Below the pieces are notes generated by a model, which worked only from the letters and a program-made list of their open reading frames with translations, was not told the origin of the DNA and ran no database searches. The position numbers and the translations under genes were made by a program. Positions 30,514-38,246 of a stretch of DNA of 64,000 nt are shown here, one piece after another; the first letter of the stretch is position 1, and each line of letters opens with the position of its first letter. Source of the stretch: Prescottella subtropica (GTDB lineage Bacteria; Actinomycetota; Actinomycetes; Mycobacteriales; Mycobacteriaceae); the NCBI RefSeq assembly GCF_005434945.1, contig NZ_SKCH01000008.1, positions 1-64,000 on the forward strand. Direction: 5' to 3'.

Positions 30514-31221
30514 ATGCCATACCTGAATCGCGACGGCGACGTCTTCGTCCTGTACCTGGGCACCGAGGGCGAGACGGACAACGAGAACCGCTTCCACCCC
30601 GACTGGATCGACGCCGTGCACGCGCTGCTCGACGAGGTCGAGGCCCACGAGGGCCCGGCGGCCCTGGTCACGACCGCGACCGGCAAGTTCTACACCAACG
30701 GTCTCGACACCGACTGGGTGTTCGGGAACCTCGCGGACCTGCCCGGTTACCTCGACCGGGTGCACACCGTCTACTCGCGGCTGCTGGCGTTCCCGACGGC
30801 GACCGTCGCCGCCGTGCAGGGGCACGCGTTCGGGGCCGGTGCGATGCTGGCCCTGGCCCACGACTTCCGGGTCATGCGCGGCGACCGCGGCTACTTCTGC
30901 CTGCCCGAGGTCACGCTGAACATGCCGTTCACGGTGGGCATGTCGGGTCTGCTCACGGCCCGCCTGCCCCGGCAGACGGCGGTCGAGGCCATGACGACGG
31001 GCCGACGCTACGGCGGCGCCGACGCGCTCACCGCCGGGATCGTCGACGCCACCATCGACGATCCTGCCGGGGACTCCGTCCTCGCTGCCGCGGTCGCGCG
31101 GGCGTCCGCGCTGGTCTCGACGCGCGGCGCGAACCTCGCCGGCATCAAGCGAGGCCTGCACCGGGACGCCCTCGACGCGCTCGCCGTCACGACCGACGAG
31201 AGCAACTTCCGCTTCGGTTGA
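30514..31221 (+). CDS. Enoyl-CoA hydratase/isomerase family protein
   Basis: A 235-aa crotonase-fold protein. The oxyanion-hole loops are TTATGKFYTNG (about 52-62) and QGHAFGAGAM (about 103-112), and LPEVTLNMPF (about 130) is the second conserved strand. The catalytic Glu pair of true hydratases is not clearly present, and the short length resembles plant/bacterial delta3-delta2-enoyl-CoA isomerases (ECI). TAGTAT (30502-30507) sits 6 nt before the ATG, so it is probably leaderless. It likely helps in oxidation of unsaturated fatty acids. Confidence 0.85.
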   Translation: MPYLNRDGDVFVLYLGTEGETDNENRFHPDWIDAVHALLDEVEAHEGPAALVTTATGKFYTNGLDTDWVFGNLADLPGYLDRVHTVYSRLLAFPTATVAAVQGHAFGAGAMLALAHDFRVMRGDRGYFCLPEVTLNMPFTVGMSGLLTARLPRQTAVEAMTTGRRYGGADALTAGIVDATIDDPAGDSVLAAAVARASALVSTRGANLAGIKRGLHRDALDALAVTTDESNFRFG

Positions 31222-31258
31222 CCGGGACGGGGCGGCGCGGAGTGAGAGACTGGGTTCC

Positions 31259-32458
31259 GTGAGAGCGGGATCCTCGTCAGCGTCCTCGGCATCGCGGCAA
31301 CCGGCCGCGGTGTCGGCCACGGTGGCCGCCGCCCGCCCCGACCTGATCGGCCTGTCGCACACCATCCATGCCGCCCCCGAACTCGCGTTCGAGGAACACC
31401 GCAGCTCCGCGCTTCTCGTCGAGTTCCTGCGCGGGCACGGCTTCGACGTGCACACCGGTGTCGCGGACCTGCCGACCGCGTTCGACGCCCGCTACGGCAG
31501 CGGCGACCTCGAGATCGCGGTCCTCGCCGAATACGACGCGCTGCCCGAGATCGGGCACGCGTGCGGCCACAACATCATCGCCGCGTCCGCGGTCGGGGCG
31601 GGTCTCGCGCTCGCCCCGCTCGCCGACGACCTCGGCATCACCGTCCGGGTGATCGGCACCCCCGCCGAGGAGACCGGCGGCGGCAAGATCCTCATGCTCG
31701 AACGCGGTGTGTTCGACGACGTCGCCGCCGCGCTCATGGTGCATCCGGGCCCGTTCGACATCGTCGGCGCCACGTCGCTCGCGCTCGCGGACCTGGCGAT
31801 CACGTTCACCGGGCGGGAGGCACACGCGTCGGCGGCGCCGGAGTTCGGCCGCAACGCCGCCGACGCGGTCACCGTCGCGCAGGTCGGTCTGGCGTTGCTG
31901 CGCCAGCATCTGGCGCCCGGACAGCAGATGCACGGCATCGTCAGCGACGGCGGCATCGCCCCGAACATCGTTCCGGCACGCGCCGAGATGCTCTACTACC
32001 TGCGGGCGCAGACCGCGGAGTCGTTGCGCGAGTTGTCCGTCCGTGCCGAGTCGTGTTTCGCGGCCGGTGCGCTCGCCACCGGGTGCACGCACGGGATCCG
32101 CACCGTGTCACCGATGTACGCGGAGCTGCGGCCGGACCCGTGGCTGGCGGACGTCTACCGCGACGAGATCGTCGACCTGGGCCGCACCCCGGTTCCGGTG
32201 GAACTGGAAGCGTCACGCCCCCTGGGCAGTACGGACATGGGCAACGTGACGCACGTCGTGCCCGGCATCCACCCGGTGATCGGCCTGGACTCCCGCGGGG
32301 CGGTGACGCATCAGCCGGAGTTCGCGTCGGCCGCAGCCTCCGCATCCGCCGACGAGGCGGTGGTCGACGGCGCGATCGCCCTGGCGCACACCGTGATCCG
32401 GGCCGCCCGCGATCCCGGTCAGCGGGACCGGCTTCTCGAGGGGGTGGCGCGTCGGTGA
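31259..32458 (+). CDS. amiB1: M20-family amidohydrolase (AmiB1-like)
   Basis: A 399-aa metal-dependent hydrolase related to peptidase M20D (N-acyl-amino-acid amidohydrolase and PMB-type). Ligands: AEYDALPEIGHACGHN (about 85-100), TPAEETGGGK (Glu, about 135-144) and the dimerisation domain from VHPGPFDIV (about 160). A 30-residue Ser/Ala-rich start precedes the fold. The start is GTG. It overlaps the following M20 gene by 4 nt (GTGA). The natural substrate is unknown. Confidence 0.88.
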   Translation: MRAGSSSASSASRQPAAVSATVAAARPDLIGLSHTIHAAPELAFEEHRSSALLVEFLRGHGFDVHTGVADLPTAFDARYGSGDLEIAVLAEYDALPEIGHACGHNIIAASAVGAGLALAPLADDLGITVRVIGTPAEETGGGKILMLERGVFDDVAAALMVHPGPFDIVGATSLALADLAITFTGREAHASAAPEFGRNAADAVTVAQVGLALLRQHLAPGQQMHGIVSDGGIAPNIVPARAEMLYYLRAQTAESLRELSVRAESCFAAGALATGCTHGIRTVSPMYAELRPDPWLADVYRDEIVDLGRTPVPVELEASRPLGSTDMGNVTHVVPGIHPVIGLDSRGAVTHQPEFASAAASASADEAVVDGAIALAHTVIRAARDPGQRDRLLEGVARR

Positions 32459-33606
32459 ACGAGGGTATCGAGGCCTGGCTGGCCGAACACACGATGGACC
32501 TGTCGCGGTGGCGGCGGCACTTCCACGCGAACCCGGAACTGGCGCGCCGCGAATTCGCGACCACCAGTTTCGTCGCCGCCCAACTGTCGACGACCGGGAT
32601 GTCGCCGCTGCTGCTGCCCGGCGGCACCGGGGTGATCTGCGACATCGGCCCGGGCGGGCTGCGGATCGCGTTGCGCGGCGACATGGATGCACTGCCGATG
32701 CAGGAAGCGACCGGCGCACCGTACTCGTCGACGGTGCCCGGGGTGGCGCACGCGTGCGGGCACGACGCCCACACCGCGATCCTGCTCGGTGCCGCACTCG
32801 CCCTGAACTCGTTGCCGCAGTTGCCGGTCGGGGTGCGGCTGATCTTCCAGCCCGCCGAGGAGGTGATGCCGGGCGGTGCGCTCGACGTCGTCGCCGCCGG
32901 CGGCATGCAGGGGGTGTCGCGGATCTTCGCGCTGCACTGCGATCCGCGGCTCGAGGCGGGACGCATCGGGGTGCGGGTGGGGGCGATCACGTCGGCCGCC
33001 GATACCGTCGAACTCGTCCTGGACTCGCCGGGCGGGCACACGTCCCGGCCGCATCTGACGACCGATCTGGTGTACGCGATCGGCACCGTCGTCACCGGGC
33101 TGCCGGGCATGCTCAGCCGGCGCATCGATCCGCGCAGCGGCACCGTGATGGTGTGGGGTGCGGTCAGTGCGGGGCAGGCGCCCAACGCGATCCCGCGCAG
33201 CGGCATCCTCACCGGCACCGTCCGTACCGGCGACCACGCCACGTGGGAGCTGCTCGAGCCGACGGTGCGGGAGATCGTGCACGGCCTGCTCGCACCGACA
33301 GGGGTGCGGTACGAACTCAACTACCGGCGCGGGGTGCCGCCCGTCGTCAACGACGAGGAGTCGGCGCGGATGTTCGAGGACGCGGTCCGGCCGATCGGCC
33401 CGGACGCGCTCGCCGACACCCCGCAGTCCGGGGGCGGCGAGGACTTCTCCTGGTATCTCGAGGAGGCGCCGGGGGCGATGGCACGGCTCGGCGTGTGGTC
33501 CGGTCACGGCCCGCAACTCGACATCCACCAGCCGACGTTCGACCTCGACGAGCGGGCGCTGGTGACCGGGGTGCGGGTGCTGACGAACCTGGTCCTGCAG
33601 GTCTGA
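32455..33606 (+). CDS. amiA1: M20-family amidohydrolase (AmiA1-like)
   Basis: A 383-aa paralogue of the gene before it, of the hippurate hydrolase/IAA-amino acid hydrolase type. It has WRRHFHANPELARREFAT (about 18-35), LRGDMDALPMQE (about 73-84), HACGHDAHTAILLG (about 98-111) with the metal Cys-Gly-His-Asp, IFQPAEEVMPGGA (catalytic Glu) and SGGGEDFSWYLE near the end. Translation is coupled to the upstream gene (GTGA). The two probably form a heteromeric or sequential amidase pair. Confidence 0.9.
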   Translation: MNEGIEAWLAEHTMDLSRWRRHFHANPELARREFATTSFVAAQLSTTGMSPLLLPGGTGVICDIGPGGLRIALRGDMDALPMQEATGAPYSSTVPGVAHACGHDAHTAILLGAALALNSLPQLPVGVRLIFQPAEEVMPGGALDVVAAGGMQGVSRIFALHCDPRLEAGRIGVRVGAITSAADTVELVLDSPGGHTSRPHLTTDLVYAIGTVVTGLPGMLSRRIDPRSGTVMVWGAVSAGQAPNAIPRSGILTGTVRTGDHATWELLEPTVREIVHGLLAPTGVRYELNYRRGVPPVVNDEESARMFEDAVRPIGPDALADTPQSGGGEDFSWYLEEAPGAMARLGVWSGHGPQLDIHQPTFDLDERALVTGVRVLTNLVLQV

Positions 33607-33607
33607 A

Positions 33608-34084
33608 CTACATCTCGGGGGTGCCCGGGCCGACGTTGCGACTGTTGCGGGTGCGCAGACCGCGGACGTAGTCGGCGGGGGCGCCGGCGATCTCGGCGGC
33701 CTCCGCGATCACCCCGAGATAGCGGGCGGACGGCAGGCCGCCCTCGTACGCGTCGAGCACGTACAGCCACGCCAGGTTCGGGCCGTCCCGGGTGTCGACC
33801 CGCAACCGGATCTTGCGGTGCAGGCCCAGCTCGGAGCCCTCCCAGCGGTCCAGGCGCGCCTCGTCCTCCGCCGGGACGTCGTAGAGCACGACGAACACTT
33901 TGGCGTCCGGATCGCCACGGTCCTCGACGACGGTCGCGAGTGCGCCCTCCCAGCCGATGTCGTCGCCGCTGAACGTCAGCCGCCACCCCGGCAGCCAGCC
34001 CGTACCCGACATGGGGGAGTGCGGGCAGCGTTCGAGCATCTGTTCCGGGTGCATGTTGGACCCGTACGCGGCATAGATCGGCAC
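33608..34084 (-). CDS. Gamma-glutamylcyclotransferase-like protein (Rv3304-like)
   Basis: A 158-aa protein of the GGCT/AIG2-like fold. The substrate loop YAAYGSNMHPEQM (4-16) is the YGSN signature; the acid/base Glu is probably in ALYDVPAEDEARLDRWEG-like VLYDVPAEDEARLDRWEG (about 70-88). LAWLYVLDAYEGGLPS and YLGVI follow. In eukaryotes such enzymes release 5-oxoproline from gamma-glutamyl compounds; here the substrate could be mycothiol- or peptide-derived. GTG start at 34084. It converges on amiA1 with 1 nt between. Confidence 0.85.
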   Translation of the reverse strand: MPIYAAYGSNMHPEQMLERCPHSPMSGTGWLPGWRLTFSGDDIGWEGALATVVEDRGDPDAKVFVVLYDVPAEDEARLDRWEGSELGLHRKIRLRVDTRDGPNLAWLYVLDAYEGGLPSARYLGVIAEAAEIAGAPADYVRGLRTRNSRNVGPGTPEM

Positions 34085-34276
34085 GGCGGCAAGCCTAATC
34101 CGTGGCCCGCGCCCACGGGTAGCGGGCGCATGTCCGGCAGGTGTCGCGAACCAGCGCACCGGACGCGTGGATAGCACCCGCGAGGTACCCGTTGCCTGCG
34201 TGTTCCCGGTCACTGGAATAGCGTTGTACCGGGTGTGGCCGGAGATCCCGGCCCCCGCGGCGACCTTGGAGGACGA

Positions 34277-35683
34277 ATGACCCGGATCGTGATCATCGGT
34301 GGCGGACCCGCCGGATACGAGGCGGCGCTGGTGGCGGCGCAGCACCAGGCATCGGTGACCCTGGTCGACTCCGACGGCGTCGGCGGCGCGTGCGTCCTGT
34401 TCGACTGTGTGCCGTCGAAGACGTTCATCGCGTCCACCGGTATCCGCACCGACATGCGCCGCGCCACCGATCTGGGTATCGCCCTCGACCCGTCCAGTGC
34501 CACGATCTCGCTGCCGCAGATCAACTCCCGCGTCAAGAACCTCGCGCAGGCCCAGTCCGCCGACATCCGCGCCCGACTCCAGAGCGTCGGTGTGCAGCTG
34601 CTGTCCGGTACCGCCGAGCTGATCGACCCGCAGATCGGCATGGCCTCGCACCAGGTGCGCGCCACCCTGCACAACGGTGAGGAGAAGGTCCTCGACGCCG
34701 ACGTCGTCCTCATCGCCACCGGCGCCAGCCCGCGCGTCCTGCCGGGTGCCGTCCCGGACGGCGAGCGCATCCTCACGTGGCGTCACCTGTACGACCTCGA
34801 GGAACTGCCCGAGCATCTCGTCGTCGTCGGCTCCGGCGTGACCGGTGCCGAGTTCGTGTCCGCGTACACCGAGATGGGCGTCAAGGTGACGCTCGTGTCG
34901 AGCCGCGACCGGATGATGCCGCACGAGGACGCCGACGCCGCCCTGGTCCTCGAGGACGTGCTCACCGAGCGTGGTGTGACGCTCGTCAAGCATGCGCGAG
35001 CCGATGCCGTCGAGCGCACCGAGGACGGCGGTGTCCTGGTCAAGCTGTCGGACGGCCGCACCGTGGCCGGCAGCCACGCGCTGATGGCGGTCGGTTCCAC
35101 CCCGAACACCGACGGCCTCGGTCTCGAGCGGGTCGGTATCGAACTCGGTCAGGGCGGCTACCTGCGCGTCGACCGGGTCTCGCGGACCACGGTGTCGGGC
35201 ATCTACGCGGCCGGCGACTGCACCGGACTGCTGCCGCTCGCGTCGGTCGCGGCGATGCAGGGCCGGATCGCGATGTACCACGCACTCGGCGAGGGTGTGA
35301 GCCCCATCAAGCTCAAGACGGTGGCGTCGGCGGTGTTCACCCGTCCCGAGATCGCCAACGTCGGTGTCAGCCAGGCCGCGATCGACGCCGGTGAGGTGCC
35401 GGCCCGCACCGTCATGCTGCCGCTCAACACCAACCCGCGCGCCAAGATGTCCGGTCTGCGCCGCGGTTTCGTGAAGATCTTCTGCCGCCCGGCCACGGGT
35501 GTGGTCATCGGTGGTGTCGTGGTGGCGGCGACGGCGTCCGAGCTGATCCTGCCGATCGCGATCGCCGTGCAGAACAACCTCACCGTCAACGATCTGGCGC
35601 AGACGTTCTCGGTGTACCCGTCGCTGTCGGGGTCGATCACCGAGGCGTCGCGTCAGCTGATGCGCCACGACGACCTCGACTGA
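34277..35683 (+). CDS. lpdA: NAD(P)H-quinone dehydrogenase, LpdA type (lipoamide dehydrogenase-like flavoprotein)
   Basis: A 468-aa flavoprotein of the pyridine nucleotide-disulfide family. FAD loop IVIIGGGPAGYEAAL (4-18), redox Cys region GGACVLFDCVPSK (about 39-51), NAD loop VVVGSGVTGAEF and FAD loop YAAGDCTGLLPL. At the C-terminus the His of the catalytic His-Glu pair of true lipoamide dehydrogenase is replaced: the segment reads SVYPSLSGSITE. The mycobacterial homologue was reported as an NAD(P)H quinone reductase. TTGGAGG precedes the ATG, and a perfect hairpin ends the gene. Confidence 0.9.
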   Translation: MTRIVIIGGGPAGYEAALVAAQHQASVTLVDSDGVGGACVLFDCVPSKTFIASTGIRTDMRRATDLGIALDPSSATISLPQINSRVKNLAQAQSADIRARLQSVGVQLLSGTAELIDPQIGMASHQVRATLHNGEEKVLDADVVLIATGASPRVLPGAVPDGERILTWRHLYDLEELPEHLVVVGSGVTGAEFVSAYTEMGVKVTLVSSRDRMMPHEDADAALVLEDVLTERGVTLVKHARADAVERTEDGGVLVKLSDGRTVAGSHALMAVGSTPNTDGLGLERVGIELGQGGYLRVDRVSRTTVSGIYAAGDCTGLLPLASVAAMQGRIAMYHALGEGVSPIKLKTVASAVFTRPEIANVGVSQAAIDAGEVPARTVMLPLNTNPRAKMSGLRRGFVKIFCRPATGVVIGGVVVAATASELILPIAIAVQNNLTVNDLAQTFSVYPSLSGSITEASRQLMRHDDLD

Positions 35684-35690
35684 CGAGTCT

Positions 35691-35720
35691 CATCATATGA
35701 AACGATTGTTTCATGTGATG
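35691..35720. promoter_or_regulatory. 30-bp inverted repeat, candidate operator
   Basis: CATCATATGAAAC (35691-35703) and GTTTCATGTGATG (35708-35720) are 13-nt arms with one mismatch around GATT. The AT-rich core in a GC-rich genome looks like a repressor site (TetR, GntR or MarR dimer size). It lies between the lpdA stop and a second hairpin, 124 bp before the aminotransferase gene. Confidence 0.55.
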
Positions 35721-35736
35721 GACGCATTCGTGTGAT

Positions 35737-35772
35737 GATGTGAGGGGCCGAGAACCATCGGCCCCTCACATC
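35737..35772 (+). terminator. Hairpin, probable terminator of lpdA
   Basis: GATGTGAGGGGCCG (35737-35750) and CGGCCCCTCACATC (35759-35772) form a perfect 14-bp stem with an 8-nt loop. It is 54 nt after the lpdA stop and 72 nt before the next gene, with no T-tract. Confidence 0.7.
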
Positions 35773-35843
35773 GCTCTCCGCCCCGCGGATCCGGGACGAC
35801 CTGGGTGTTCCCACCTTCGTTCTGCCGCCACGGGAGTCGTCGC

Positions 35844-37034
35844 ATGTCGTTCGACACGTCTGTCCAGTTGTCCGCCCGGATGTCCGGGCTCCGCAGTTCC
35901 GCCATCCGGGACCTGCTCACCCTCACCGCCCGCCCCGACGTGATCGGCCTCGCCGGCGGGCTCCCGGCGACGGAACTCGTTCCGCGTGAACGCATCACGG
36001 CGGCCGCCGAGCGGGCGCTGGCCGATCCGCGGTCGGTGCAGTACGGGGAGACGTCCGGGTGGGCGCCGCTGCGGGAGGTGATCGCGGCGCGGGAGAGCAT
36101 CCGGATCGGACGCGCCGTCGAGGCGTCGGACGTCGTCGTCACGCACGGGTCGCAGCAGGCGCTCAGTCTGCTGGCGCAGGTGCTGCTCGATCCCGGTGAC
36201 ACGGTCGTCGTCGAGGAGCCCGGCTACACCGGGGCACTGCAGGTGTTCCGGACCGCGCAGGCCGCACTGGTGCCCGTCGCGCTCGACGCCGACGGCATGG
36301 ACACCGCGGCGTTGGAGCAGGTGCTACGGGAGGGGTTGCGGCCCAAGCTCGTTCACACCGTCAGCAATTTCCACAATCCACGGGGTGTGGTGCTCGCGCA
36401 CGAGCGCCGGGTGCATCTGGCGGCGCTCGCCGACCGGTACGGGTTCTGGGTGATCGAGGACGACCCGTACGGCGAGCTGTGGTTCGATGCGCCCGCACCG
36501 CCACCGGTCGCGGCGTATTCGGATCGGGTGCTGCGCCTGTCCAGCGGCTCGAAAATTCTGGCGCCGGCCCTGCGGATCGGCTGGCTGCACGGCGACCGCC
36601 GGGTGTGCGAGGCCGTCGAACTGCTCAAACAGGGTGCGGACCTGTGTGGTTCGTCGCTGACACAGCAGATCGCGGCCGACCTGCTCGCGGACGGTCCGTG
36701 GCTGGAGTCGCACCTGGACACCGTCCGCGGCGCGTATGCGGGGCGGGCCCGGGCCCTCGTCGGTGCCCTCGATGTCTCGTTCGGGGACCGGGTGGCGCAT
36801 GCGGCCGTGCGCGGCGGCATGTTCTGTTGGATCGAGTTCTCCGACGGCATCGATACTGCTGCCCTGCTGGACACGGCGGTGCGTCACGGCGTCGCGTTCG
36901 TGCCCGGCGGCGCGTTCGGGGTCGCGGACACCCATCGGTCGGCGGCCCGCCTGTGCTTCGCGACGTACGACGGCCCGGTGCTCGCGGACGGGATCGCCCG
37001 GCTACGGACGGCATACGACGCGCACACCGCGTGA
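35844..37034 (+). CDS. PLP-dependent aminotransferase, class I (2-aminoadipate transaminase/LysN- or MocR-like)
   Basis: A 396-aa fold-type I aminotransferase. SARMSGLRSSAIRDLL (9-24) and IGLAGGLPATELVP (about 33-46) resemble LysN and ARO8-type enzymes. PLP contacts: GSQQALSLL (about 100), NFHNPRGV (about 173), EDDPYGELW (about 203) and the Schiff-base Lys in SSGSKILAPALRIGW (about 233). There is no MocR helix-turn-helix domain. It could supply the 2-aminoadipate to 2-oxoadipate step missing from the lysine group at 45-49 kb, but that is inference. CGGGAG is a possible ribosome site. Confidence 0.82.
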   Translation: MSFDTSVQLSARMSGLRSSAIRDLLTLTARPDVIGLAGGLPATELVPRERITAAAERALADPRSVQYGETSGWAPLREVIAARESIRIGRAVEASDVVVTHGSQQALSLLAQVLLDPGDTVVVEEPGYTGALQVFRTAQAALVPVALDADGMDTAALEQVLREGLRPKLVHTVSNFHNPRGVVLAHERRVHLAALADRYGFWVIEDDPYGELWFDAPAPPPVAAYSDRVLRLSSGSKILAPALRIGWLHGDRRVCEAVELLKQGADLCGSSLTQQIAADLLADGPWLESHLDTVRGAYAGRARALVGALDVSFGDRVAHAAVRGGMFCWIEFSDGIDTAALLDTAVRHGVAFVPGGAFGVADTHRSAARLCFATYDGPVLADGIARLRTAYDAHTA

Positions 37035-37091
37035 CCGGGGTCGGAAGACGTGCCGGACGTGATCCGGGAGAGACACCGTCGCGGTAAAACC

Positions 37092-37124
37092 AATTTTGTA
37101 CAAACTCTCGAATTTTGTACAAAA
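37092..37124. promoter_or_regulatory. Two tandem TTTGTACAAA palindromes
   Basis: AATTTTGTACAAA occurs at 37092-37104 and again at 37111-37123, a 19-bp period. Each contains the perfect 10-bp palindrome TTTGTACAAA (37095-37104 and 37114-37123). They are clearly AT-rich against the surroundings and lie 58 nt after the aminotransferase stop, 50 nt before the next start. Two sites on one side and a half of the helix face suggest cooperative repressor binding. The regulator is unknown. Confidence 0.6.
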
Positions 37125-37172
37125 CTGCTGCGGCCCGGAGTGTGCCTGTCGGCGGGAGGGCCGCGCTCTGCG

Positions 37173-37622
37173 ATGCTGTGGGGCATGGCGCCTCTGGTGA
37201 TCGGCCTTATTGCGCTCGTGATGTCGGTGTTGGTGGCGTGGCGGTCGAAGAGTCGTGCAACAACGTTGTTTGCGGTCGCAGCGAGCGTTGGCATGCTGGT
37301 TGCACTCAGCGGGTGGTTCGTAGCCGAGTACCACTGGGCGAACGCCACGAACTGCCGACAGGCATATCCCGAGGAGTTCGGATTTCGTCCGCCAGATTGG
37401 GAGATTCCGCCACCGGGCGATCTTGCTGATGTTCAGGTGTGGTGGCCGATCGGTCACGAATGTCGTGGAACAGATGTCGATTCCGGCGAGTTCGTTGCGA
37501 TTGGCCCAGGATGGAGGACGAGTCGAATCGTCTACCCGGCTTTGGCGGTTGCGGTGCTTGCCTGGGGCGCGATCGCAGTGCGGGGCACTACCAGGAACCG
37601 GAAGGGCTCGGACGCTGGCTGA
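37173..37622 (+). CDS. Hypothetical membrane protein
   Basis: A 149-aa protein that I cannot assign. Helices are predicted at about 6-22 (APLVIGLIALVMSVLVAW), 29-50 (TTLFAVAASVGMLVALSGWF) and 120-138 (VYPALAVAVLAWGAIAV). The loop between the last two is extracellular and holds two Cys (TNCRQAYPEE, GHECRGTD) that could form a disulfide. Codon use is less GC-rich than the neighbours, hinting at later acquisition. GGGAGGG lies 13 nt upstream of this ATG; a second ATG at 37185 is possible. It is preceded by the tandem TTTGTACAAA sites. Confidence 0.65.
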   Translation: MLWGMAPLVIGLIALVMSVLVAWRSKSRATTLFAVAASVGMLVALSGWFVAEYHWANATNCRQAYPEEFGFRPPDWEIPPPGDLADVQVWWPIGHECRGTDVDSGEFVAIGPGWRTSRIVYPALAVAVLAWGAIAVRGTTRNRKGSDAG

Positions 37623-37658
37623 CACGTTCTGTCGGTGCCCATCCGTACCGTCCTCGCC

Positions 37659-38246
37659 ATGACGACGACGGTGCCGTTCGGGGAGGCGCGAGCACAGTTG
37701 CGGGATCTGGTCTGCCGCGCGGAGTACGGGGGAGAGCGCATCACCATCACGCGGCACGGCGCGCCGGCTGCGGTGCTGGTGTCCGTCCACGACCTCGCAC
37801 TGCTCGAATCGGCGGCCGGGGAATCGGGAAGCAGGGCACAGACGCCGCCCGATGTCGATGTCTCCACCACGATCGACGCATCCCTCGCCGTGGTGTGGAA
37901 CGCCCTGATCGACCCGCGACGACGCGCACAGTGGTGGGGCGCAATCGTGTTCGACGCGCATCTCGGAGGCGCGATCCTCACCGACTGGGCCGAGCAGTCC
38001 GGCCGGGTCGTCGACTTCGTGGAAGGCGGCACGATCGTCATGCAGTTCGGTGACGACGGATGCGCACCGGACCTCGCAGTCGAGGTGCGGATCGAGTTCG
38101 CGGCCACCGATACCGGCGTCACCGTCCGGATACGGGCAACCGGGCCCGGTCCCGACGCGACCTTCTGGCAGGGCCGCGTCGACGCGTGGAAGACCTATGC
38201 GGAGGGACTGTCCGCGACGGGGGCCTCGTCGTCGACCCAGTCGTAG
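37659..38246 (+). CDS. Phd/YefM antitoxin-like domain fused to an SRPBCC (START-like) domain
   Basis: A 195-aa protein with two modules. Residues 1-50 match the Phd/YefM antitoxin fold: [20 protein letters not shown], then [20 protein letters not shown], which binds DNA in the family. Residues 65-190 form an SRPBCC/AHSA1-like lipid- or ligand-binding domain ([35 protein letters not shown]). No toxin gene adjoins it, so it may be a ligand-controlled regulator. TACCGT (37646-37651) 7 nt before the ATG suggests a leaderless start; a GTG at 37635 is an alternative. Its 3' end overlaps glpK by 52 nt on the opposite strand. Confidence 0.78.
   Translation: MTTTVPFGEARAQLRDLVCRAEYGGERITITRHGAPAAVLVSVHDLALLESAAGESGSRAQTPPDVDVSTTIDASLAVVWNALIDPRRRAQWWGAIVFDAHLGGAILTDWAEQSGRVVDFVEGGTIVMQFGDDGCAPDLAVEVRIEFAATDTGVTVRIRATGPGPDATFWQGRVDAWKTYAEGLSATGASSSTQS

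Noticed and set aside
28197-30686. 829-codon frame as one large protein including pmmB
   Set aside because: The part before 29678 is antisense-like low-complexity sequence over punA in another frame; phosphomutase homology starts at LRFGTAGLRG.
33608-35668. 686-codon minus-strand frame covering lpdA antisense and the cyclotransferase
   Set aside because: Only the last 158 codons show family motifs; the rest is opposite lpdA.
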